Shown: positions 9,825-18,821 of the stretch, piece after piece
Layout: the number at the start of each line of letters is the position of its first letter
Position numbering within the stretch: the first letter of the stretch is position 1
From: Streptococcus sp. HMSC034E03
GTDB taxonomy: Bacteria; Bacillota; Bacilli; Lactobacillales; Streptococcaceae
DNA length: 41,091 bases
Assembly (NCBI RefSeq): GCF_001811505.1
Contig: NZ_KV804992.1
Location: forward strand, 1 to 41,091
Reading direction: 5' to 3'
Made by a program: the position numbers and the translations under genes
The notes under the pieces: generated by a model
What the model saw: the letters and a program-made list of their open reading frames with translations, nothing else
The model's database searches: none
What the model was told of the DNA's origin: nothing

Positions 9825-10669
9825 GGGTTGCTCCTTTGTATTTTTTTACTTTCTTCTTTTATACGTTTGAGATGATCTGGATGGTCAATCTCTAAATTAA
9901 AAATCTCCGGAATAGAACTGTAGTGGATAATGCACTCAATCCCCATCTGATTCATTTTTTGTATGAAAGAAGCATTCAGATAACCTGCTACAGCAATGTC
10001 AATCTTTTTAGTCTTTGCTTTTTCCTTCATTTGTCGGAGTAAGTCTAACATAATTGGATTTTCCATATCATGCCATTGACTGTTCCTCACAGTCGCAAAA
10101 ACAAAAGAAGTCAAATCATTCATTCCAACTACAATCTTTGAAATGCCCGTTTCCAGTATCCTGTCTAAGTCAAAATAAGCTGATGGTAATTCAATCATCG
10201 TGCCGATTTTACCAGTAAAACCATGCTGACGTAACACTGTAATAGCTCGTTTTAATTGGTCTGCATCATTAACAAAAGGAAAAATAACAGACAGATTGGG
10301 ATTGGTTTGATAAACTTCTATAACGACATGTGCCTCAGCCTGAAATTCATCTGGACACGCCAATAAACGCCTAGTCCCTCTATATCCAAATAATGGGTGG
10401 CGTTCGTCAAAATACTCTTTAGTCCCGTCTAGACTATTTGCTTCTGCATTTGTTAACTCTGAAAAGCGATACCAGACTTCTTCATCTGAGTACAAATGAC
10501 AAATAGTGTCTAGATAATCTTTTACAAATTTCTGACAACTTGGTAACAGAATGTTTTGGTTGAGCTCTCTTAGCAAGTATTCCCCACGAATCATACCGAT
10601 ATGGTGAAATAGTTGAGGATAAACTTTTTCAACAATTTGTTCTCCACTAAGAGCCAGTTGGTTTCTCAT
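9821..10669 (-). CDS. Stand-alone PEP-synthase-type TIM barrel, probably non-catalytic
   Basis: 282 residues that correspond only to the C-terminal PEP/pyruvate-binding domain of PpsA and PPDK. Visible matches to PpsA: GMIRGEYLL at 25-33, YRFSEL at 67-72, LFGYRGTR at 93-100, IFPFVNDADQ at 129-138, MIELPSA at 158-164 and GMNDLTSF at 182-189. The ATP-grasp and phosphohistidine domains are absent. The catalytic Cys of the usual ICGQ motif is replaced: the sequence reads AVAG with Ala228 in that place. It may therefore bind phosphoenolpyruvate or a related acid without performing phosphotransfer; this is inference. The gene overlaps the Nudix gene by 23 bases and the ASCH gene by four. Confidence 0.8.
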   Translation of the reverse strand: MRNQLALSGEQIVEKVYPQLFHHIGMIRGEYLLRELNQNILLPSCQKFVKDYLDTICHLYSDEEVWYRFSELTNAEANSLDGTKEYFDERHPLFGYRGTRRLLACPDEFQAEAHVVIEVYQTNPNLSVIFPFVNDADQLKRAITVLRQHGFTGKIGTMIELPSAYFDLDRILETGISKIVVGMNDLTSFVFATVRNSQWHDMENPIMLDLLRQMKEKAKTKKIDIAVAGYLNASFIQKMNQMGIECIIHYSSIPEIFNLEIDHPDHLKRIKEESKKIQRSNP

Positions 10670-11147
10670 CTTTCACCTTCCAATTCATGTAAGAGGTCTT
10701 GTCCAATTCTGGAAATCCTCGTAACTCTGCCTTCACCTTCAATACTAAAGGTGAGGCATTGTCTGCAGTAATCTCTTCTAAATTCAACCAAATTGCATTT
10801 GCTGAATCATTGCTTCCATCAAGAAGCTTCTGAGGAAGGGATTGTTGAGAGCGTTTGAAATCGAGTACGATATCATAAAAGGCCATGATATGGTGTACTG
10901 CGAAATCTTGCCCTTCTTCCTGAACTATCACATCATAAATCCTGGGTTTTGAATAAGAGCTTATCGCATATCCCGTCTCTTCCAGAACTTCTCTCATGAG
11001 AGTTTCTGTCAATCCCTCACCGAGTTCCTGACTACCACCCGGTAAATCAAAACGATACTGATAAGGTCCTCTCGTTTTCTCAACGCAAAGTAATTTCCCA
11101 TTCTCATAGCAAACGCCATAGACACCAAAGTGATTTTTGATTTCCAT
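10647..11147 (-). CDS. Nudix hydrolase
   Basis: 166 residues with a complete Nudix box at 38-60: Gly38, Glu44, Arg52, Glu53, Glu56, Glu57 and Gly59 all in place. Such enzymes hydrolyse nucleoside diphosphates linked to another group, using Mg2+; the substrate cannot be predicted. It overlaps the downstream PEP-barrel gene by 23 bases and follows the truncated gene at 11187-11791 by 39 bases, without a clear promoter of its own. Confidence 0.88.
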   Translation of the reverse strand: MEIKNHFGVYGVCYENGKLLCVEKTRGPYQYRFDLPGGSQELGEGLTETLMREVLEETGYAISSYSKPRIYDVIVQEEGQDFAVHHIMAFYDIVLDFKRSQQSLPQKLLDGSNDSANAIWLNLEEITADNASPLVLKVKAELRGFPELDKTSYMNWKVKDEKPTGS

Positions 11148-11186
11148 ATTCCACTCTTTCTAAAAGTCAAAGATTTCTAGCTCACC

Positions 11187-11791
11187 TTATCCCTTAAAAG
11201 GAAAGAGGCTATAGATTTCATGTTCCTTGATATACTTCTTCAGTATCTCCATATTCTCTTCAATTTTTGCCTGAATATCTGTCTCTTCGCACGTTGACTC
11301 AGCAATAAAGAGGTGAATCTTCAATAAATCTGTCAAGTATAGCAGACGACGTTCCATTTCTGATTCAAGACTTGAAGCTTGCTCGATTTTTGCAAGCTTG
11401 TGCTCCAAGCTATCACCATTCAAAAATCTCTGATGAACTCTCCTTCTTATGTTTCGAGTGGATTCCTCCCCTTGTTCCAACGGAGATAAAAGCAGTTTTT
11501 TATAGGCAGATAGTTTATTTTCTGTTTCTCTTTCCATCCAGGCCAATAAAACCAGAGAGCTATCAACAAAGGTCCAAGTGTTATAATTTCCTTCAAATGG
11601 GACTTGTATGACACTCTCCAATAATTTCTTAGTCATTTCCTCTTGACCACCTAGATAAAGTAAATAGGCCAGATGATTCAGCGATTCGAGATAGCTAGCT
11701 TGGGTTTTCTTATTCTTTTTTTAAATTTTATCTAAATAGAGATGTAGTCTGGATGATTTTCCAGTTGTTCAACTACTTCTGGTAGCTTCAT
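11187..11791 (-). pseudogene. Disrupted small gene of unknown function
   Basis: An intact open frame of 149 residues occupies 11187-11636, but coding-like sequence continues upstream in the same frame (YLESLNHLAYLLYLGGQEE just before its ATG). A proper start with AAAGGA lies at 11791 (MKLPEVVEQLENHPDYISI) and hits a TAG at 11732-11734. The two parts are in different frames, and the downstream frame also meets a TAA at the A/T-rich run near 11720. The ancestral protein was probably about 200 residues; the remaining frame has no ribosome site of its own. I do not recognise the family. It is helical and charged, and sits among immunity-like genes. Confidence 0.65.
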
Positions 11792-11840
11792 TTGAAATCC
11801 TTTCTATTCTTTTTTAAAATTTTAAATAGATTTTAGTCAA

Positions 11841-12212
11841 CTAATCCAACTCTGCTCGACTGAACAAGTCTTTCATAGCTTCGATATCATCGCAAAATTC
11901 TTTAAATTCTAAAGTGAATTTAGCCAAGGCGTCCACCTTGGAAGAATAGGCGCAAAACATACTTCCTTCAGGATCAAAGTCGATATCATCGCTTAATTCA
12001 GGCATTTTTTCCTCCAAAAATACCAAAGCTAGCGATTCCCAATCGTAGCCATTTCCTTCGGCTCCTTCGTCTTCTCGAGTATCAAACACTTCCTGTCTAT
12101 ATTCTCCATCAGGGTAATAAATGAGCGACCCTCGAACATTTTTAGGATCCTCATCATATACAAGCAGGCTAAAAGGGGCAATTTTTTCATTTATGTTTTC
12201 GTAATCTATCAT
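11841..12212 (-). CDS. Imm51-like immunity protein
   Basis: 123 acidic residues. The C-terminal part (DPEGSMFCAYSSKVDALAKF, then DLFSRAELD at the end) resembles immunity protein 51 of polymorphic toxin systems; this is recognition from memory and not a search result. No signal peptide or membrane segment, so it acts in the cytoplasm. Members protect the cell from cognate toxins delivered by neighbours. No toxin gene is visible nearby; the gene lies between two broken small genes, as in orphan immunity clusters. Confidence 0.65.
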   Translation of the reverse strand: MIDYENINEKIAPFSLLVYDEDPKNVRGSLIYYPDGEYRQEVFDTREDEGAEGNGYDWESLALVFLEEKMPELSDDIDFDPEGSMFCAYSSKVDALAKFTLEFKEFCDDIEAMKDLFSRAELD

Positions 12213-12273
12213 TTCTTAACTCCTTATTGTATTTGTTAATTATCAATGAAACTGCATAAATCTAGTATGCTTA

Positions 12274-12638
12274 CTAGCTTTCAAAGGTCATAAAGCAATC
12301 ATGCTGATTATAATAATTCAAAGCTTCGACCAAGTCTTGGTGACTTGCATTTGGTTTTTCCTCAAGTGCGACTGCAAGGACATCAATCAACTGCTCTCCA
12401 TAGTAGACTAGCTGGAGATGTTGATCCGATGCATCAGCTGGGTAGACATCAGAGTCGTCCACTACATCCGGATAATCTGATACCCAATCAGATAAGTCTC
12501 ATTACGCTCCTGGAGATCCTTCTTGGCATACAAACAGATGCCTGAATCTCCAATTTCATAGGGGTCAATCTCTTTCCAGTCCGTTAAAAACTGATAGTAG
12601 AGATTGGGCAAGACAAATCCAAACTCATCTCTCTTCAT
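12274..12638 (-). pseudogene. Frameshifted small acidic protein (DUF7716-like)
   Basis: A good start at 12638 (GGAGG six bases before it) reads 50 codons, MKRDEFGFVLPNLYYQFL onward, and then goes out of frame at about 12490. The rest (DWVSDYPDVVDDSDVYPADA and on to the stop at 12274) is in another frame. Restoring one missing base gives about 121 residues. The C-terminal part, with its GEQLIDVL and LVEALNYYNQHD segments, resembles DUF7716 proteins, often found with immunity genes; that match is tentative. It is in the same decaying cluster as its two downstream neighbours. Confidence 0.7.
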
Positions 12639-12674
12639 AGCTCACCTCCACATATTTATAGAATAGCAACTCTG

Positions 12675-13373
12675 CTACTTCAAGCTCCATCCACCATCAA
12701 TCGTCAGGATTTGCCCTTGCATGGCAGATGCCTTTCCACTGGCCAAAAAGAGGCTGACTTCTGCCACTTCCTCTGGCTCAATCCAGCGTTTGATGGGTGT
12801 TTCACTGGCTACCCAGTCTGCCAGACCACCTGGCTCAAAGTCAGCTGCTGTCATACCAGTTTTAACAGCACCAGGAGCAATCCCAAAGATCTGGATCCCA
12901 GCTTCAGCATAGTCTAGAGCTAATTGTTTGGTAAAACCAGCCAAGGCATGTTTGGACGAGGTATAGGCGTGACCACCCCCGCCTGCCAGACTTGAAGCAA
13001 TGGAGCACATATTGATGATGATCCCTCGCTTATTTTCCAACATGTTCATCAAATAATAACGAGTCAGCTCTACTGGAGTCACATAGTTGATTTCAAAAAT
13101 CTCTTGGATTTCTTGGGCTGTTTGTTCTAGTAATGGCTTGTAATCATCCAAAACCCCAGCTGTGTTACACAAAATATCCACCTGAGAGCACCAGTCAAAA
13201 ATTGGTTCCAAGTCAAGCGTTAAATCACGTTGTAAAAAGTGAAAGTCACCCTGTAAATCAGGATTTTCACCCTGATCCACTCCAAAAACCTGACAACCTT
13301 TTTCTAAAAAGAGTCGAGCTTGAGCCAGACCAATCCCTGAGCTAACGCCTGTAATCAATACACGTTTAGTCAT
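12675..13373 (-). CDS. Short-chain dehydrogenase/reductase
   Basis: 232 residues from the ATG at 13373, which overlaps the stop of the DUF2829 gene by eight bases. The open frame continues upstream, but MTKRVLITG is the normal SDR beginning. Cofactor motif TGVSSGIG at 8-15, Asp33 after the second strand (NAD preference), NTAG at 70-73, catalytic Ser124 or Ser127, Tyr137 and Lys141. The C-terminus with DGGWSLK is typical of the classical FabG-like group. The substrate is unknown. It is probably cotranscribed with the gene before it. Confidence 0.9.
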   Translation of the reverse strand: MTKRVLITGVSSGIGLAQARLFLEKGCQVFGVDQGENPDLQGDFHFLQRDLTLDLEPIFDWCSQVDILCNTAGVLDDYKPLLEQTAQEIQEIFEINYVTPVELTRYYLMNMLENKRGIIINMCSIASSLAGGGGHAYTSSKHALAGFTKQLALDYAEAGIQIFGIAPGAVKTGMTAADFEPGGLADWVASETPIKRWIEPEEVAEVSLFLASGKASAMQGQILTIDGGWSLK

Positions 13374-13602
13374 GGACTTCCACCCAATCCGTTGCCAAGA
13401 CATCACAAGGAGTTGGACTCCACATAGAAAAACCTTCTCCTTCACCAGATACGTTGATGAGGAAATAGGGTGTCACTTCAAGGGCGACGCCATTTTGCTC
13501 GATGGTATCAAAAAGCTGCACATAGTTTTCAGCCCCACCCCAGCCAGTACGCACGTATTTCTTCTTAGCCTTTAGTCCAGGTAAAATTTCTTCAAATGTC
13601 AT
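13366..13602 (-). CDS. DUF2829 protein (Tad2 family homologue)
   Basis: 78 residues with the full DUF2829 pattern: an N-terminal FEEILPGLKAKKKYVRTGW segment, a middle beta region, and the closing motif PTPCDVLATDWVEV. RBS AAGGAG lies six bases before the ATG. The phage protein Tad2, which sequesters the cyclic ADP-ribose signal of Thoeris defence, belongs to this family; many bacteria also carry chromosomal members of unknown role. Here it opens a unit with an SDR and immunity-like genes, with no phage genes around, so an anti-defence role is only a possibility. Confidence 0.8.
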   Translation of the reverse strand: MTFEEILPGLKAKKKYVRTGWGGAENYVQLFDTIEQNGVALEVTPYFLINVSGEGEGFSMWSPTPCDVLATDWVEVHD

Positions 13603-13637
13603 GTTTTTCTCCTTTGTTATCTATAAATCTTAATTTC

Positions 13638-13645
13638 ATTATAAC
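13638..13645 (-). promoter_or_regulatory. Candidate extended -10 for the 13602-9384 unit
   Basis: TATAAT (13638-13643) preceded by TG one base upstream on the minus strand, directly after the aldo/keto reductase terminator and about 35 bases before the DUF2829 start. No -35 match is visible. Confidence 0.5.
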
Positions 13646-13670
13646 AAAAAACCGTTTCCAACGGCTTTTT
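13646..13670 (-). terminator. Terminator behind the aldo/keto reductase gene
   Basis: Stem CCGTT/AACGG with a three-base loop, extended by A/T pairs and one G-U pair on the minus strand, followed by TTTTTT. It is near-symmetrical, but only the minus-strand gene needs it. Confidence 0.75.
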
Positions 13671-13699
13671 GACTGTGATTTCTTAAAATGCATTTTTTC

Positions 13700-14626
13700 C
13701 TACGGCAAATCATTCCCTGCTGCTAGGTAAATCTCATACCATTCTTTTCGAGTTAAGTTGACATTACTTGCTTGGCTTGCTTCTATCAAATGTTTAGGGT
13801 TAGTTGTTCCTACTACTGCCTGCATCTTAGCTGGATAGCGTAACACCCAAGCGATAGCAATAGCTGAAGGGCTCACACCGTATTTTAAGGCTAATCGATT
13901 TAGGACTTGGTTTAGTTGTTTGAACTTCCCATTGCCGACAAAATTCCCTTTGAAATATCCGAACTGCAAGACTGACCAGGCCTGAATAACCATGTCGTTT
14001 AATTTGCAGTATTCAAAGACGCTACCATCACGCACAGCTGCCTTGTCACCTTCCATATTGACATGGAAACCTGATTCAAATCCTGGCGTGAAAGCTGCAC
14101 TTAGTTGTAATTGATTGATAGATAAAGGTTGTTTGACCTCTTTCTTCAGTAATTCCATCATCATTGGATTTTGATTGGAAACGCCGAAGTCTAGAACTTT
14201 ACCTGATTTGTGTAGAATTTCAAAGGCTTGAGCCACTTGATCAGCTTCCATCAAAGCATCTGGACGATGGAGAAGCAAGCTATCTAGATAATCAACCTGC
14301 AATCTTTTTAGAATTCCATCAACTGATTCTAGAATATAATCTTTTGAAAAATCAAAATAAGTAAATTCTTCAATGCGAATACCACACTTGGACTGGATCC
14401 ACATCTTTTCTCGCAGGTCAGGACGATTGTTTAACACTTGACCCAGTAATCCTTCACAACGACCTCCACCATAGATATCTGCCAAGTCAAAGGCGTTGAT
14501 TCCCACAGATAGGGCTGTTTCTACCAGCTCTTCAACTTCTTTGACCGACTTGTCACTGATTCGCATCATTCCTAGAACGATTTCGGATAGTTCTCTTTTC
14601 TCTTGACCAAATGTAATGTATTTCAT
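13700..14626 (-). CDS. Aldo/keto reductase (YdhF-like)
   Basis: 308 residues, the length of single-domain AKRs. The catalytic tetrad is visible: Asp47 and Tyr52 in FDLADIYGGG, Lys80 in QSKCG, His120 in LLLHRPD. The beta/alpha barrel continues to the NADPH-binding segment with AIAWVLRYPAKMQAVVGTTN. It resembles E. coli YdhF; physiological substrate unknown. It is transcribed alone, with a clear promoter and its own terminator. Confidence 0.9.
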   Translation of the reverse strand: MKYITFGQEKRELSEIVLGMMRISDKSVKEVEELVETALSVGINAFDLADIYGGGRCEGLLGQVLNNRPDLREKMWIQSKCGIRIEEFTYFDFSKDYILESVDGILKRLQVDYLDSLLLHRPDALMEADQVAQAFEILHKSGKVLDFGVSNQNPMMMELLKKEVKQPLSINQLQLSAAFTPGFESGFHVNMEGDKAAVRDGSVFEYCKLNDMVIQAWSVLQFGYFKGNFVGNGKFKQLNQVLNRLALKYGVSPSAIAIAWVLRYPAKMQAVVGTTNPKHLIEASQASNVNLTRKEWYEIYLAAGNDLP

Positions 14627-14647
14627 ACAGCTACCTCCGTTTTCTTC

Positions 14648-14676
14648 ATTATAAAGCAGAATGACACTTTTATCAA
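14648..14676 (-). promoter_or_regulatory. Promoter of the aldo/keto reductase gene
   Basis: TTGATA (14671-14676), 17 bases, TATAAT (14648-14653) on the minus strand; then GGAGG seven bases before the ATG. Confidence 0.8.
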
Positions 14677-14693
14677 CTGCTATCTCACAAAAG

Positions 14694-14721
14694 AAAAGAA
14701 CCAGCTTAAACTGGTCCTTTT
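14694..14721 (-). terminator. metG terminator
   Basis: ACCAG/CTGGT stem extended by AAAG/CTTT pairs with a six-base loop and T-rich tail on the minus strand, six bases behind the metG stop. Confidence 0.75.
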
Positions 14722-14726
14722 AAATC

Positions 14727-16724
14727 TTATCCAATCACACTTCCGTTTGGTACAGACGGATCAACTGTGAGAAGGGTTAATTTGCCATCATGTTCAGCTG
14801 AGAGGATCATCCCTTGGCTGACATATTTTTTCATCATTTTACGTGATTTGAGGTTGGCAACGATTTGGACTTTCTTGCCGACCAATTCTTGTTCGTTTGG
14901 ATAGTATTTTGCAATACCTGAAAGGATTTGACGATCTTCACCATCTCCAGCATCCAAGCGGAATTGAAGTAACTTATCAGAACCTTCTACTTTGGACACT
15001 TCTTTGACTTCTGCGACACGTATTTCAACCTTGTCGAAGTCTTCAAACTTGATTTCTTCCTTGTTAAGCTTGAGTTCAACTTCATCTGGATTCCATTCTT
15101 TTTCGACAGCTGGCTTGTTGCCTTCCATTTGTTCCTTGATATAGGCGATTTCTTCTTCCATATCCAAACGTGGGAAGATTGGTGTTCCTTTAGCAACTAC
15201 TGTTACACCTGCAGGAAAGTCTGCTAGATTTAAGTTTTCAAGGCTAGAAACTTCTGCTAGACCAAGTTGAGTCAAGACTGCACGACTAGTTTCCATCATA
15301 AATGGCTCAATCAAGTGAGCTACGACACGAAGGCTAGCTGCCAAGTGGCTCATCACACTTGCCAATTGGTCACGGTGCGCTTCGTCCTTAGCCAGTACCC
15401 ATGGAGCTGTCTCATCGATGTATTTATTTGTACGTGAGATAAGAGTCCAGACTGCTTCAAGTGCACGTGGATAGTCAACTGCTTCCATGTAGGTATGGTA
15501 GTCAGCGATTGATTGTTCTGCAACGTCAGCAAGAGCATTGTCAAATTCTGTCACACCTTCTACATAGGCAGGAATTTGACCATCAAAGTACTTGTTAATC
15601 ATTGAAACCGTACGGTTGAGGAGGTTTCCGAGGTCATTTGCTAATTCATAGTTGATACGCCCTACATAGTCCTCTGGAGTGAAGGTTCCGTCTGAACCAA
15701 CTGGAAGGCTACGCATGAGGTAGTAACGAAGTGGATCGAGACCATAGCGCTCTACCAGCATTTCAGGATAAACGACATTCCCTTTAGACTTAGACATCTT
15801 ACCGTCTTTCATGACAAACCAACCATGGGCAATCAAGCGGTCAGGTAATTTAACATCCAACATCATAAGAAGGATTGGCCAGTAGATGGAGTGGAAACGA
15901 AGGATGTCTTTCCCAACCATATGGAAGACTGTTCCATTCCAGAACTTATCAAAGTTACCATGTTCATCTTGACCATAACCAAGAGCTGTCGCATAGTTAA
16001 GAAGGGCATCGATCCAAACGTAGACAACGTGTTTTGGATTTGATAGGACTGGTACACCCCAGGTAAAGGTTGTACGAGATACTGCTAAGTCTTCCAAACC
16101 TGGCTCAATGAAGTTACGCAGCATTTCATTGAGACGACCATCAGGAGTGATGAAGTCAGGATGTGATTTGAAAAATTCGACCAAGCGGTCTTGGTATTTG
16201 CTGAGGCGAAGGAAGTAAGACTCTTCTGAAACCCATTCCACTTCGTGGCCTGATGGAGCGATACCACCAGTTACATTTCCAGCTTCATCACGGAAAACTT
16301 CCGCAAGTTGACTTTCTGTAAAGAATTCCTCATCTGAAACTGAATACCAACCAGAGTATTCACCCAAGTAAATATCATCTTGAGCAAGCAAGCGTTCAAA
16401 AACTTGCGCTACCACTTTTTCATGGTAATCGTCTGTGGTACGGATAAATTTATCATATGAGATATCCAGTAATTGCCAGAGTTCTTTAACTCCAACTACC
16501 ATGCCATCAACATAGGCTTGAGGTGTGATACCAGCTTCTTCTGCCTTTTGCTGGATTTTTTGACCATGTTCATCAAGACCAGTCAAATAAAAGACATCGT
16601 AGCCCATCAGGCGTTTGTAACGTGCTAGGACATCACATGCGATGGTAGTGTAGGCAGAACCGATATGAAGTTTACCAGATGGATAGTAAATCGGTGTTGT
16701 AATATAAAAATTCTTTTCAGACAT
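14727..16724 (-). CDS. metG: Methionyl-tRNA synthetase
   Basis: 665 residues from the ATG at 16724, which has AAGGA six bases upstream; the longer open frame starts before the ribosome site and is not used. Class I signature HIGS at 20-23 and KMSKS at 309-313. The C-terminal 100 residues, beginning [12 protein letters not shown], form the EMAPII-like tRNA-binding domain that dimerises this type of MetRS. The enzyme charges initiator and elongator tRNA-Met in the cytoplasm. No T-box leader is seen. It sits between its own promoter and terminator. Confidence 0.97.
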   Translation of the reverse strand: MSEKNFYITTPIYYPSGKLHIGSAYTTIACDVLARYKRLMGYDVFYLTGLDEHGQKIQQKAEEAGITPQAYVDGMVVGVKELWQLLDISYDKFIRTTDDYHEKVVAQVFERLLAQDDIYLGEYSGWYSVSDEEFFTESQLAEVFRDEAGNVTGGIAPSGHEVEWVSEESYFLRLSKYQDRLVEFFKSHPDFITPDGRLNEMLRNFIEPGLEDLAVSRTTFTWGVPVLSNPKHVVYVWIDALLNYATALGYGQDEHGNFDKFWNGTVFHMVGKDILRFHSIYWPILLMMLDVKLPDRLIAHGWFVMKDGKMSKSKGNVVYPEMLVERYGLDPLRYYLMRSLPVGSDGTFTPEDYVGRINYELANDLGNLLNRTVSMINKYFDGQIPAYVEGVTEFDNALADVAEQSIADYHTYMEAVDYPRALEAVWTLISRTNKYIDETAPWVLAKDEAHRDQLASVMSHLAASLRVVAHLIEPFMMETSRAVLTQLGLAEVSSLENLNLADFPAGVTVVAKGTPIFPRLDMEEEIAYIKEQMEGNKPAVEKEWNPDEVELKLNKEEIKFEDFDKVEIRVAEVKEVSKVEGSDKLLQFRLDAGDGEDRQILSGIAKYYPNEQELVGKKVQIVANLKSRKMMKKYVSQGMILSAEHDGKLTLLTVDPSVPNGSVIG

Positions 16725-16769
16725 AATATTTCCTTTCCAGGCAAATGAAACCTGTTTTTCTAACACTTC

Positions 16770-16778
16770 ATTATATCA
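16770..16778 (-). promoter_or_regulatory. metG promoter (extended -10)
   Basis: TATAAT at 16770-16775 with TG one base upstream on the minus strand, about 45 bases before the metG start. The -35 is poor. Confidence 0.6.
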
Positions 16779-16811
16779 TATTTTGATGATTTTCGATAAG
16801 GAAATCCATAC

Positions 16812-16845
16812 AAAAACAAGATAGACTAATGTCCATCTTGTTTTT
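16812..16845 (-). terminator. Terminator of the efflux operon
   Basis: AAAAACAAGAT (16812-16822) pairs exactly with ATCTTGTTTTT (16835-16845), with a further GAC/GTC inside the loop. It lies 14 bases behind the permease stop. Confidence 0.85.
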
Positions 16846-16858
16846 CATCTTGATAATC

Positions 16859-18118
16859 TTATTCATAACGAAGTGCTTCAATCGGATCGAGCTTAGAAGC
16901 CTTATTGGCTGGTAGAACACCAAATATCATACCAATACCAGCTGAGACCGCTAAACTAAAGAGAGCGATTGGGATAGATACTCCAACTTCGATTCCTGCA
17001 ATCATGTTTTGAAGAAGGACACCTGCAAGCATAGTCACCCCTGCAGCCAGCACAAGACCGATGACCCCTCCTAACAAGGTTAGAATCATGGATTCAATCA
17101 AAAACTGAACCAGAATATTAGCCCGTGTAGCTCCCAGTGCTTTTCGTAGACCAATCTCGCGGGTACGCTCTGTCACCGAAACAAGCATAATGTTCATAAC
17201 ACCAGTACCACCGACAAAAAGGGAAATCCCTGCAATAGCACTAATAATGGTAGTTATAAAGCCAAAGAGTTGTTGAACTTCGTGGAAGGCTGCAGACGCA
17301 TCTGCAACTTGATATTCCCCTTGTTGAAGACCTGCAATCTCTGTCATTCTTCTTGCCAACTCTGGTCCCAAAGTCTGGGTTAAGCTAGTATCATTGACAC
17401 GGAAGACAATATTTGAAATCTCATCTGTGTTAAAATTAGCTGCTAAGGAAATATTGGTCGTGATTGGTAGTCCTCCGACTCCAAAGGCTTTGACTGCCTT
17501 GGCTTCTTTACTTGCATAAACACCAATAACACGGTAACTGATTTCATTTACTTCAACAATTTGGTTGAGTGCTTCTTGTGCTGAACCAAAAAGGCTATTG
17601 GCTAGTTCTTCATCTAAAATGATCACGTTTGCAAAGTCCTTATAATCTTGTGCTCTAAGACTTCGACCTGCAATGATTTCATTTTCGACCGCATCCATAT
17701 AGGTGACATTCCCACCCGTCATGTTAGCGTGTTCGACCTTTTTATCCTTATAAGTCAAGGTGACATTGGCTGAGTTGGTTACGTAATAACTATCTACTCC
17801 CTTAAGCTTTGCAGCTTCCTTAACCCAAGCTTCTTGAGGTTTTGGTGGTTCAACAAAATCTTCTTCTTGACCGCCAGACAAGGTCAGTGCAGATTGTCTT
17901 TGTGTAAAGGAACCGTCCTTACTCTTGGTAGGTGAGAAGAAGACATGGATGTCTTTTTGAGACTTGGTCATGTTTTTATTGACCTGTCGAGACATAGAGT
18001 CACCCAAGGCCATGATAACGACAACGGAGGAAACACCGATGATGATACCAATCATGGTCAGGAAGGAACGCATCTTGTGGGCCATGATAGATGAAAAGGC
18101 AAATTTCAGATTCTGCAT
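16859..18118 (-). CDS. MacB-like ABC transporter permease (FtsX family)
   Basis: 419 residues. An N-terminal membrane segment (about 17-40), a large extracytoplasmic domain (about 45-290, MacB-PCD type) and three C-terminal membrane segments with the conserved TERTREIGLRKALGAT loop. The protein ends in DPIEALRYE as in this family. It forms a MacAB-like pump with the ATPase (one base upstream) and the membrane-fusion protein. The same three-gene set is known in pneumococcus (Spr0693-0695), where it is linked to export of antimicrobial peptides. There is no TolC partner in a Gram-positive envelope. Confidence 0.92.
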   Translation of the reverse strand: MQNLKFAFSSIMAHKMRSFLTMIGIIIGVSSVVVIMALGDSMSRQVNKNMTKSQKDIHVFFSPTKSKDGSFTQRQSALTLSGGQEEDFVEPPKPQEAWVKEAAKLKGVDSYYVTNSANVTLTYKDKKVEHANMTGGNVTYMDAVENEIIAGRSLRAQDYKDFANVIILDEELANSLFGSAQEALNQIVEVNEISYRVIGVYASKEAKAVKAFGVGGLPITTNISLAANFNTDEISNIVFRVNDTSLTQTLGPELARRMTEIAGLQQGEYQVADASAAFHEVQQLFGFITTIISAIAGISLFVGGTGVMNIMLVSVTERTREIGLRKALGATRANILVQFLIESMILTLLGGVIGLVLAAGVTMLAGVLLQNMIAGIEVGVSIPIALFSLAVSAGIGMIFGVLPANKASKLDPIEALRYE

Positions 18119-18119
18119 C

Positions 18120-18821
18120 TTAGTTTTCCTCCTTTTCTACTTGGGCGCTATCAGATGAAATGACTCCATCGCGGATGACGATCTGACGCTTGGCGTAGGC
18201 GGCAATTTCAGGCTCATGCGTAACCATAATGATGGTTTTTCCTTCTTTGTTTAATTCAACCAAGAGCTGCATGATCTGGTTTCCTGTTTTAGTATCAAGG
18301 GCTCCAGTAGGCTCATCTGCCAAGATAATCGAAGGATTGTTAACAAGTGCACGCGCTATGGCAACTCTTTGCTTCTGACCACCTGACAACTCCGAAGGTA
18401 AGTGATGGCTACGCTCAGTCAACTCAACCTTTTCCAGATACTCTTCTGCTAATTTGCGACGTTTTGAAGCACCAACTCCTGCATAAATCAGAGGAAGTTC
18501 CACATTTTGGAGGGCATTCATTTTAGACAAGAGAAAGAATTGTTGAAAGACGAAGCCGATTTCTTGATTTCGAACCTTGGCTAATTGTTTTTCACCCAGA
18601 CCAGCTACTTCTTTGCCATCTAGAAAATACTGACCACTTGTAGGAGTATCCAACATCCCAATGGTGTTCATGAGGGTTGACTTACCTGAACCGGATGGTC
18701 CCATGATAGCTACAAATTCTCCCTCTTGAACTTCTAGGTTAATGTTTTTAAGGACTTGAAGTTCTTGGTCACCATTTCGATAGCTACGGCAAATATTTTT
18801 AAGGCTAATTAGTTGCTTCAT
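18120..18821 (-). CDS. MacB-type ABC transporter ATP-binding protein
   Basis: 233 residues. Walker A GPSGSGKST at 41-49, Q-loop near 93, signature LSGGQ at 145-149, Walker B ending in Asp169-Glu170, H-loop His202. This is the LolD/MacB subgroup, which couples ATP hydrolysis to mechanotransmission through the permease. Its ATG overlaps the end of the membrane-fusion gene by 17 bases and its stop is one base from the permease start, so the three are one operon. Confidence 0.94.
   Translation of the reverse strand: MKQLISLKNICRSYRNGDQELQVLKNINLEVQEGEFVAIMGPSGSGKSTLMNTIGMLDTPTSGQYFLDGKEVAGLGEKQLAKVRNQEIGFVFQQFFLLSKMNALQNVELPLIYAGVGASKRRKLAEEYLEKVELTERSHHLPSELSGGQKQRVAIARALVNNPSIILADEPTGALDTKTGNQIMQLLVELNKEGKTIIMVTHEPEIAAYAKRQIVIRDGVISSDSAQVEKEEN

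Noticed and set aside
16725..16811. A T-box leader before metG
   Set aside because: The leader is only about 45 bases and has no specifier stem or antiterminator sequence.
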